This document shows positions 1 through 5,504 of a stretch of 5,504 nucleotides of DNA, piece by piece. The stretch is from NCBI GenBank assembly GCA_018817205.1, contig JAHIUE010000016.1, forward strand, positions 1 to 5,504, in the 5' to 3' direction. Both the position numbers and the translations under genes were made by a program. The notes under the pieces were generated by a model. The model had not been told where the DNA came from, did no database searches, and worked only from the letters and a program-made list of their open reading frames with translations. Source of the stretch: Patescibacteria group bacterium (lineage in GTDB: Bacteria > Patescibacteriota > Microgenomatia > Daviesbacterales > UBA10151). Position 1 is the first letter of the stretch; the number at the start of each line of letters is the position of its first letter.

Positions 1-633
1 ATACATATTCAGCTCATATCCAACAAAAATATTTCTAAATGGTTGAACATTAAGATGTAGCAAATATTTTCTGCTATAGCCTCTAAACCCATTCGTGATA
101 TCAGTATACCAATACCCAGCTCCTAAACTTAACAAGGGTGAACCCAAAAATCTTACGGCCCACCATCGAAGTAGTGGCGTATTTACAGCTTTGCCTCCTT
201 TTATATATCTTGACCCCTGTATATAATCAAATCTCCCATCTAATTCTTTGATAAATTCCGGTATTGCATCAACTCCATCTTTGTTATTTCCGTCAATTTG
301 TATCATTCCTTCATATCCTTGTTTTAAAGCATAAGAAAAAACCATCCTGAGCTGAGTCCCTTGCTTGCCCGGACTTTTTAATATAAGCAAAGATCTGACT
401 CCCATTTTTTTCAAAAAATCAAGATCAGTAGACCCATCAGTAGAACCCCAATCGGCAATTATTATATCCGCCATTTTTGAAAAAGGTATTAAACTCTTAA
501 GTTCTTTTTTAATTTTCTCTCCTTCATTAAGTACTGGAATACAAATGCAATATCTAGTACTCTTCTTTTTAAATTCCGATATTTTAAAATCCGGAAGTTG
601 CCAATTTTCTTTTGCCATACAGGGTCTTTTCAT
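1..633 (-). CDS. GT2 family glycosyltransferase, dolichyl-phosphate-sugar synthase type (3' end outside window)
   Basis: The frame is open for 211 codons from ATG at 633 to base 1, so the C-terminus is missing. It is a GT-A fold inverting glycosyltransferase expected to use a nucleotide sugar, possibly with a polyprenyl-phosphate acceptor. Visible motifs are IPVLNEGEKI at residues 32-41 (nucleotide-binding strand and loop), the acidic ADWGSTDGSTD at 60-70, IDGNNKDG at 113-120 at the DXD position (DGN, which I recall as usual for this subgroup), QGSRYIKGG at 139-147, TDITNGFRGYSR at 177-188, and VGYELN at 204-209 near the active site. No membrane segment is seen in the visible part. The start was chosen because this ATG overlaps the preceding gene's TGA as ATGA, suggesting translational coupling; ATG at 618 (five codons later) is an alternative. 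It is the downstream member of the minus-strand operon. Family assignment is firm; donor and acceptor are unknown. Confidence 0.9.
   Translation of the reverse strand, partial: MKRPCMAKENWQLPDFKISEFKKKSTRYCICIPVLNEGEKIKKELKSLIPFSKMADIIIADWGSTDGSTDLDFLKKMGVRSLLILKSPGKQGTQLRMVFSYALKQGYEGMIQIDGNNKDGVDAIPEFIKELDGRFDYIQGSRYIKGGKAVNTPLLRWWAVRFLGSPLLSLGAGYWYTDITNGFRGYSRKYLLHLNVQPFRNIFVGYELNMY
630..633 (-). other. ATGA stop/start overlap
   Basis: The TGA stop of the fusion gene (632-630) and the ATG of the following GT2 gene (633-631) share bases in the four-base ATGA arrangement. No strong Shine-Dalgarno sequence precedes this ATG, so re-initiation by ribosomes finishing the fusion gene is the simplest reading. 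This supports co-expression of the two proteins. Confidence 0.75.
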
Positions 634-3065
634 ATTTTCAGCCGCCATATACCATAAAGTATCCCCCAGGATAATACCAGTACCCTTTTGGGGGTTTGCT
701 GTTTGCAAGCTATATAAACAGCAGGTTTATAATGTACCGGGATTTCTCTAATTCTGCTATTTTTTTCTGCTGCTTTAATAAGTAAATCCAGTAAGGTATT
801 TTCTTTAGAGATTCTTATTTTAAGATAATTTTTTACATAAAAAGCTTTTACGGAACAAAGTGGATCTGTAATTTTCTGCTTAAGCAACCATGAGTAAATA
901 AAACTGAAAATAATATTTCCTATGATATTTAATTGTCTCAAGGACTGCCCCTCAATTGGGTAAATATATCTTATGCCGTTTGCAACGTCCGCCTTTTGGG
1001 AGGCCAAAAGATTATAAAAACGTTTCAGCTCAACAGGCGGAATACTCATCAACTCATCATAAGTAATCGCTATATCGCCTATTACAACCTCAATTCCTTT
1101 CTTAAGTAAACCATTCCTACTTTCAGCAACTCCCCCTCTAGTATATTTCAGATTCTTATTATTAATTGACAGTTGCTTAATTAATTGTTCTACCTTACTA
1201 TCTACGCTTCCATCAATTACTAATATTTCTGTCTTTTTGCCAAGATTAGGAATTGAATTTATACAATCCCTAAGATTTTCTGGATTATTTTGTATGGGAA
1301 TAATAACTGAACAAGTCAAATTATTATTTATTAAAAACTTCTCCTTCTCTGCAACTATATACTGTATAACACAGAATTTAGAAAGTATTTTTGAACGTAG
1401 TACCTGACTATTCACAAACCTACTAATCAAAGGTATATGCATAGGTATTAGTGTCCTGAATCCTGAATTTATCACCTTGTATCCCGAGATTTCTAAAATG
1501 TTTTTTATAGTATCTAACTTTAACCAATTTCTGGGAGATTCCGGTCTTTTAAGATGAAGTTTTTCTAAAACCCAAAATATCTGTTCCCATCTGGGATTAA
1601 CTGAAGAAATTACTATCTTTGAATCATGCGATAAAGCAGGATATACATTTTCAAAGACTGATTGAATATCGTCTAAATGCTCTAACGAATCAGGAAAAAT
1701 GACATAATCAAATTTATCCCTTATTTTAATCTTAGTAAAGTCAAAGTTGGCAAATTTGATATTTGAATACCTTTTTCTGGATATTGATATAAGATGAGAA
1801 TCATCATCAAAACTTACTGCCTTTTTAGGGTATAAAGAAGCCAGTATATCTCCTAAACCATAACCTATTTGTAAAACTTTTGCGCCTTCTTTAACAAAAT
1901 CTTTAAATGTGTTTCTTAATTGATGATGATAATACCAATTTTTTTCTCTCCAGTAGTCCAAATTTTTAGCCAAAGCGAAACTGAATACTTTTCTTCCAAA
2001 TGCGCTATTTTTACAAATATCTTCAATTGTTGCATCAATATCGTATGTATAGTTCCATGCCGGATAATCTTTTTGAAATTTTGATACATCCGAAATATAC
2101 CAGATATGATCTCCGAACCTATTTTGATCCACATGCTCAATTTTTGCTTCCATTCCCGATATATCTTCTATTTTTTTTATTGCCTCAAGTATTGAAACAT
2201 TCGAAAACCTTGATCCTCCAATATTATAAACTTCTCCATATTTGGGATTCAGATAAAAATTGTAGAAGGCATTTATTAAATCATAAGCATGAATATTGTC
2301 TCTTACTTGTTTACCTTTATAGCCGAAGATTGTATATTTCCTCCCTGTAATAATACATTTAACAAGATAGGACAAAAAGCCATGTTGTTGTACTCCGGCA
2401 TGCCCTGATCCAGTCAAGCACCCCCCTCTAAAAATTCCTGTTTTTAAACCAAAATATCTTCCATACTCTTGCACCATTAAGTCCGCCGCCGTTTTAGAAA
2501 CTCCAAAAATACTGTGCGTGGTATTATCCAAACTCATTGTTTCATCAATTCCATTGTGAAGCTTATGATCACTTGGTAATTCATAACGAGTCTTAAACTC
2601 CTTAAGCGGTAATTTATTGGGGTTATCTCCGTAAACTTTATTTGTGGAAGTAAAAATAAAGACTGCTTCAGGTGAATATCTTCTAAAATTCTCTAAAAGC
2701 AAAAGCGTGCCATAGGCATTAACACTAAAATCTGTTTGCGGTTCTTTAGCAGCCCAATCATGTGAAGGTTGAGCTGCTGTATGGATAATCAAATCGAATT
2801 TATTTCTTTTGAAAATTTCTGCTATTGCTGTTTCATCCCTAATATCGCAGTTATTATGTTTATAATTCTTATAAAGCTGCCTATTTTTTTCTACACTTCT
2901 TTTCGTACTACCTTCTTCACCGAAAAAATACGATCTCATATTATTATCAATTCCTATTACTTCGAAATCTTTTTTACAAAAAAAGTTAACTGCCTCAGAA
3001 CCAATTAATCCTCCTGATCCTGTAATTAAAACTGTTTTTTTCTGATCATTTTTCATAGTTTTCAA
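630..3065 (-). CDS. Three-domain fusion: CDP-tyvelose/paratose epimerase-like SDR + class I SAM methyltransferase + GT2-like domain
   Basis: An 811-residue cytoplasmic protein. Residues ~10-350 form an extended SDR resembling TyvE-type epimerases: the NAD loop is G16-x2-G19-x2-G22, with STNKVYGD at 140-147, GKQVRD at 251-256 and NIGG at 281-284. The YxxxK position reads F187-x3-K191. Residues ~360-575 are a Rossmann methyltransferase: motif I is VLQIGYGLG (397-405), the acidic loop is near D420, and FDYVIFPDSLEHLDD spans 452-466. Residues ~580-811 are GT2-like: SVIIPIQNN (586-594), DGSVDS (618-623), YDEL at the DXD position (669-672), NGIRYIYPIEGQ (696-707) and DPLCSVK (734-740). The methyltransferase+GT2 pair matches a known two-domain architecture; the extra N-terminal SDR is unusual. 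Likely role (inferred) is making, methylating or attaching an unusual sugar. The start is ambiguous: TTG at 3065 has GGAG 11 bases upstream, while ATG at 3056, three codons in, has a better codon but no clear Shine-Dalgarno. Residue numbers count from the TTG. Confidence 0.88.
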   Translation of the reverse strand: MKTMKNDQKKTVLITGSGGLIGSEAVNFFCKKDFEVIGIDNNMRSYFFGEEGSTKRSVEKNRQLYKNYKHNNCDIRDETAIAEIFKRNKFDLIIHTAAQPSHDWAAKEPQTDFSVNAYGTLLLLENFRRYSPEAVFIFTSTNKVYGDNPNKLPLKEFKTRYELPSDHKLHNGIDETMSLDNTTHSIFGVSKTAADLMVQEYGRYFGLKTGIFRGGCLTGSGHAGVQQHGFLSYLVKCIITGRKYTIFGYKGKQVRDNIHAYDLINAFYNFYLNPKYGEVYNIGGSRFSNVSILEAIKKIEDISGMEAKIEHVDQNRFGDHIWYISDVSKFQKDYPAWNYTYDIDATIEDICKNSAFGRKVFSFALAKNLDYWREKNWYYHHQLRNTFKDFVKEGAKVLQIGYGLGDILASLYPKKAVSFDDDSHLISISRKRYSNIKFANFDFTKIKIRDKFDYVIFPDSLEHLDDIQSVFENVYPALSHDSKIVISSVNPRWEQIFWVLEKLHLKRPESPRNWLKLDTIKNILEISGYKVINSGFRTLIPMHIPLISRFVNSQVLRSKILSKFCVIQYIVAEKEKFLINNNLTCSVIIPIQNNPENLRDCINSIPNLGKKTEILVIDGSVDSKVEQLIKQLSINNKNLKYTRGGVAESRNGLLKKGIEVVIGDIAITYDELMSIPPVELKRFYNLLASQKADVANGIRYIYPIEGQSLRQLNIIGNIIFSFIYSWLLKQKITDPLCSVKAFYVKNYLKIRISKENTLLDLLIKAAEKNSRIREIPVHYKPAVYIACKQQTPKRVLVLSWGILYGIWRLKI

Positions 3066-3070
3066 CTATA

Positions 3071-4195
3071 TCAAATCTCCGCTATTTTTTCTACAAACTT
3101 TAAGCTTAACTTGGCAGACTTACTCCAATCAAATCTTTTACTCCAATTAAAACAGTTTCTTCTAAACAGTTCGTATTTATGGGTATCTTCTATTAGTTCC
3201 AAAACATTTGCTACAATGCTTTCCGGATCTTTAGGAGACAAAATTCCTGTTTTATTATCTATAATCGAGTCTCTCAAACCTGGTACATCATACCCTACGG
3301 TTGGGGTCCCGACAGATGCAGCCTCCATGACTACCAAACTCCAGCCCTCTCTATAAGATGGGTTAATTAGAATACGCGCTTTAGCCAACAGTTGATATTT
3401 TTTATAATTTTCTACAAATCCCCAAAAATGTATATTTTTCCTCAACCCCAATTCTTTAGATTTTTGTCTCAAGAATTTTGCATACTTTTGCTCGCCTTTC
3501 CCCACAACCCAGAATTGATATCCTTCTGTCTTACTATTTACAGTGGCAAAAATCTCTAAAGCTTCTTCTATTCCTTTATCCTTGGCCAATACTCCTAAAA
3601 ATATAAGTGTATTTTTTTTCTCTTTAGGAGGTATTTTTTTAAACGGGGGTTTTTCTAATCCATAATCTATAATAGTAATATTACGCTCCGGTATTCCCCA
3701 ATTCACTAAATCTCTCTTCGTGGATTTTGAACCTGTCATAAAAGGAATATTCCTATAAAAAAGTTTAAAAACAAAAGGCTCAAGAAACGTACCAAAAATT
3801 GTTGGTATTAAATTAAAAGGTTTAGGCAGTGAGTTTAAAGCCCAAACTTCCTTAGTAACCTCATGAATAAAAGCCAATTTTTTTTCTTTAACATATAAAG
3901 GAGCAAAGAATGGTATGCCGTGGAATTGATCTATAACTAAATCATATTTGGGATGATTACCGCTAATATACCATTTAAATGCCTGTACGTGTACTCCAAG
4001 TATCTGGGAACCGTGTCTTTTTATTCTTACTCCATCTATTGTCTCCTCGGATTTACACCCGGGATATCCTGAGGTAAACAAAGTAACGCTGTGTCCTGCC
4101 TTAACCCAATCTTTAGCATACTCATGAGTTGCTTTTTCTGCTCCTCCTGCATGCGGATGTCCCGGTCCTCTCCAAGAAAATATCAATATATTCAT
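3071..4195 (-). CDS. GT4 family (GT-B fold) glycosyltransferase
   Basis: A 374-residue retaining glycosyltransferase, full length for a soluble GT4 enzyme. The N-terminal half opens with MNILIFSWRGPG and the glycine-rich GGAE loop at residues 17-20, followed by HEYAKDWVKAGHSVTLFTSG and HEVTKEVW at 111-118. The C-terminal donor-binding half has FLGVLAKDKGIEEAL at 199-213 (K207 is the usual donor-phosphate lysine), VVGKGEQ at 230-236, the EX7E motif E283...E291 in YREGWSLVVMEA, and DVPGLRD at 303-309. No membrane segment is seen; such enzymes normally act at the cytoplasmic membrane face on lipid-linked acceptors. The frame stays open upstream to ATG at 4261, but the extra 22 residues are not family-like and would overlap the divergent gene, so the start at 4195, where homology begins, was chosen. 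The fusion gene follows after 5 bases. It is the first gene of the likely operon. The sugar is unknown. Confidence 0.93.
   Translation of the reverse strand: MNILIFSWRGPGHPHAGGAEKATHEYAKDWVKAGHSVTLFTSGYPGCKSEETIDGVRIKRHGSQILGVHVQAFKWYISGNHPKYDLVIDQFHGIPFFAPLYVKEKKLAFIHEVTKEVWALNSLPKPFNLIPTIFGTFLEPFVFKLFYRNIPFMTGSKSTKRDLVNWGIPERNITIIDYGLEKPPFKKIPPKEKKNTLIFLGVLAKDKGIEEALEIFATVNSKTEGYQFWVVGKGEQKYAKFLRQKSKELGLRKNIHFWGFVENYKKYQLLAKARILINPSYREGWSLVVMEAASVGTPTVGYDVPGLRDSIIDNKTGILSPKDPESIVANVLELIEDTHKYELFRRNCFNWSKRFDWSKSAKLSLKFVEKIAEI
3075..3080 (-). promoter_or_regulatory. Candidate ribosome binding site GGAGAT for the fusion gene
   Basis: Minus-strand GGAGAT lies inside the last codons of the GT4 gene. 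From the GGAG core, 11 bases separate it from TTG at 3065 and 20 bases from ATG at 3056. The spacing favours the TTG start, whereas codon preference favours the ATG. It is the only recognisable Shine-Dalgarno-like motif ahead of a start in the window, so it could also be chance coding sequence. Confidence 0.4.
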
Positions 4196-4223
4196 AATAC
4201 TAATTCTGATATTATAATATAGC
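4196..4223. promoter_or_regulatory. Divergent intergenic spacer with a symmetric -10 element on both strands
   Basis: These 28 bases are all that separates the GT4 start from the GT39-like start. Bases 4209-4220 (atattataatat) are a perfect 12-bp palindrome. It contains TATAAT on the plus strand at 4213-4218 and on the minus strand at 4216-4211. On the plus strand there is also TGA-TATTAT (4207-4215), an extended -10 arrangement. Initiation 6-7 bases past the plus-strand TATAAT would fall at 4224-4225, on the A of the ATG or one base past it; the minus transcript would have a leader of about 9 bases. No good -35 hexamer was found on either side. Divergent transcription from symmetric -10 elements is known in bacteria; its use here is inferred. 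Confidence 0.5.
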
Positions 4224-5504
4224 ATGCACATAAAGAACATTAAGTTAAAATTAACTGACATTTCCCGTCACAACTATCTCTGGATTTTAATCATTTTACT
4301 GGCTTTATTTTTAAGAATATATGGTTTAGATCTTAATCCTGTAGGATTAAGTCATGATGATGAACTGCATGAAATACTCAACGCCAAATCTCTGGCTCTT
4401 ACCGGATTACATAAGCCCGGTACGGTAGCCGGGATATTTACTCAAAACAATCAATGCCTTGGTAATTGCGTCTACGGAGAGTTGGGCTCGTACATATTGA
4501 TTCCTTGGATGCTAATATTTCCTTTAGACTTATTTTGGTCAAAAATACCCTTTGTCTTGGCATCTCTGGGGATCGTATTCTTTACAGGCAAGCTTTTTGA
4601 AAATTTATCTAATAATTCTAAGATCGGACTGTTGGCGGGACTGGCAGTTGCAATTAACCCTTGGGCTATTCATTTCGGACGAACTGCATATCTCACAACA
4701 TTCTCTTATTTATTCTATATTTTAGGGGCATATTTTTTTACCCGCAGAAAATTTTTAAAATCTAATTTAGTTTTAGGATCTTTTTCTTCAATCATCGGAT
4801 CAATGTTTTATTTTGGCACAAAACCCATCCTTCCCTTAATTATCATTTGGGGTATTATCTATAACCCATTATCCTTAAAATTGCGTCATATAAAATTTAC
4901 CCTGGTGTTGTTATCTACTATCGGCTTATTAATCGGATTATATCTTGTAATCCTCTCTAATTCTTATGCCGGTCGCCGGTTGAATGAGATAACAGCTACG
5001 GATCCTGTTGCTATTAAAAGGGAAGTTGACGACCAAAGACAAAAAACTCTTGAGATTCCTCTGTTGCGGGATTTAGCAATAAACAAATATATATTCGGCG
5101 CAAATTTGCGAATAGAGAAATACTTAGGATTTTTTTCTCCTACTTTTCTGTTTCTTAAAAGTACAGGAGATACGGATATTTATTACAACTCAAATCATGG
5201 TTATTTTTATTTGATCGACATACCTTTTTTAATTTTCGGAATAATGGCATTAACTGGTCGCTTAAGGACAGGAATATTTGTTTTATCTTTAATATTATTA
5301 TCTGTTGCCCCTGCAGCAATTAAAACCACGGGCGACACAGTATATGCCTTAAGAACAGCTTTAGCATATCCTTTGATATCCGGGGTTATAGCCTGGGGTA
5401 TTTATTATTGTTATAAGAACCTTTTAGTCTTCAAACGGTTATTTATTATTTTAATAATTGGTGTCTATATATTCTCTTTGGGTTATTTTCTAATAATGTA
5501 TTGG
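4224..5504 (+). CDS. GT39/ArnT-like integral membrane glycosyltransferase (3' end outside window)
   Basis: The frame is open for 427 codons from ATG at 4224 to the window edge, so the C-terminus is missing. It is a polytopic GT-C fold protein of the PMT/ArnT type, which transfer a sugar from a polyprenyl-phosphate donor on the outer face of the cytoplasmic membrane. After a short basic N-terminus, the first membrane segment lies at ~18-35, followed by the acidic loop motif GLSHDDELHE at 41-50, with D45-D46-E47 at the usual catalytic position. Also family-like are NPWAIHFGRTAY at 145-156 and a late LGFFSPTFLF plus HGYFYLIDIPFLIFG (301-339). Further hydrophobic stretches lie at about 105-124, 155-172, 182-213, 226-245, 328-363, 381-396 and 404-425. 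The ATG is the first start after an in-frame TAA at 4215-4217, and no Shine-Dalgarno precedes it. It is divergent from the GT4 operon. Family is fairly certain; donor and acceptor are unknown. Confidence 0.88.
   Translation, partial: MHIKNIKLKLTDISRHNYLWILIILLALFLRIYGLDLNPVGLSHDDELHEILNAKSLALTGLHKPGTVAGIFTQNNQCLGNCVYGELGSYILIPWMLIFPLDLFWSKIPFVLASLGIVFFTGKLFENLSNNSKIGLLAGLAVAINPWAIHFGRTAYLTTFSYLFYILGAYFFTRRKFLKSNLVLGSFSSIIGSMFYFGTKPILPLIIIWGIIYNPLSLKLRHIKFTLVLLSTIGLLIGLYLVILSNSYAGRRLNEITATDPVAIKREVDDQRQKTLEIPLLRDLAINKYIFGANLRIEKYLGFFSPTFLFLKSTGDTDIYYNSNHGYFYLIDIPFLIFGIMALTGRLRTGIFVLSLILLSVAPAAIKTTGDTVYALRTALAYPLISGVIAWGIYYCYKNLLVFKRLFIILIIGVYIFSLGYFLIMYW
4243..4256. repeat. Short inverted repeat AGTTAA-AA-TTAACT
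   Basis: Two perfect 6-bp arms (4243-4248 and 4251-4256) flank a 2-bp centre, inside the first codons of the GT39-like gene and 48-61 bases upstream of the GT4 start. The position would suit an operator for either divergent promoter, but a short AT-rich inverted repeat in an AT-rich genome can easily arise by chance, and it encodes an ordinary lysine/leucine stretch. Confidence 0.2.

Noticed and set aside
365..751. Plus-strand open frame of 128 codons
   Set aside because: It lies opposite the GT2 gene and the end of the fusion gene, has no recognisable motifs, and the minus-strand frames here carry clear GT2 motifs.
1916..2140. Second minus-strand open frame of 74 codons inside the fusion gene
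   Set aside because: It is an out-of-frame shadow of the SDR/methyltransferase junction with no domain signal. I also considered whether it marks a frameshift, but the main frame runs through without a break.
2000..2350. Plus-strand open frame of 116 codons
   Set aside because: It is antisense to the well-supported SDR domain, with low-complexity composition and no motifs.
2769..3008. Plus-strand open frame of 79 codons, hydrophobic
   Set aside because: It is antisense to the NAD-binding half of the SDR domain; its Phe/Ile-rich composition is expected opposite a lysine-rich AT-rich gene.
630..3073. Possible reassignment of TGA to glycine, as in some candidate phyla
   Set aside because: TGA falls at natural protein ends in two adjacent genes (632-630 and 3073-3071), right at the next gene's start, and no frame contains an internal TGA, so standard TGA termination fits.
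3111..3356. Plus-strand open frame of 81 codons
   Set aside because: It is antisense to the C-terminal half of the GT4 gene, which carries the EX7E motif in the opposite frame.
4196..4261. N-terminal extension of the GT4 gene to ATG at 4261
   Set aside because: The extra 22 residues are unlike the family N-terminus, which begins at MNILIFSWRG, and they would overlap the divergent plus-strand gene by 38 bases.

Overview
The window is part of a low-GC (AT-rich by eye) glycan assembly locus. It holds three co-directional minus-strand genes (GT4, then a three-domain fusion, then GT2) and one divergent plus-strand membrane glycosyltransferase. The style is one I associate with Candidate Phyla Radiation bacteria (Patescibacteria, perhaps Microgenomates): dense packing, weak or absent Shine-Dalgarno motifs, a GT4 opening with an IFSWRGPGHPHAGGAE-type N-terminus, GT39-like integral membrane enzymes, and a methyltransferase/GT2 two-domain protein. 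That placement is inference from recalled family resemblance. TGA ends two genes at sensible positions and no long frame is broken by TGA, so a code that reads TGA as glycine is unlikely.

Layout, right to left on the minus strand: a soluble GT4 glycosyltransferase (4195..3071); five bases later, an 811-residue protein that joins a CDP-tyvelose/paratose epimerase-like SDR, a class I SAM methyltransferase and a GT2-like domain (3065..630); then, overlapping by ATGA, a second GT2 of the dolichyl-phosphate-sugar synthase type that leaves the window at base 1. This looks like one operon. Rightwards from 4224 runs a GT39/ArnT-like polytopic membrane protein that leaves the window at base 5504. Only 28 bases separate the two divergent start codons. 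That spacer carries a perfect 12-bp palindrome that reads TATAAT on both strands, placed so that at least the plus-strand transcript would be leaderless or nearly so.

A plausible working model (inference): the GT2 enzymes charge a polyprenyl-phosphate carrier or extend a lipid-linked glycan, the GT4 adds sugars at the cytoplasmic face, the SDR and methyltransferase domains make or decorate an unusual (deoxy or methylated) sugar, and the GT39-like protein transfers a lipid-linked sugar outside the membrane. No substrate can be assigned from sequence alone.

The most unusual things here are the three-domain fusion and the departures from textbook motifs in each of its domains, most clearly the GT2 domain, where the metal-binding DXD is DEL. 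No mobile elements, RNA genes, CRISPR arrays or convincing terminators were seen, and there is no gene-free stretch longer than 28 bases.
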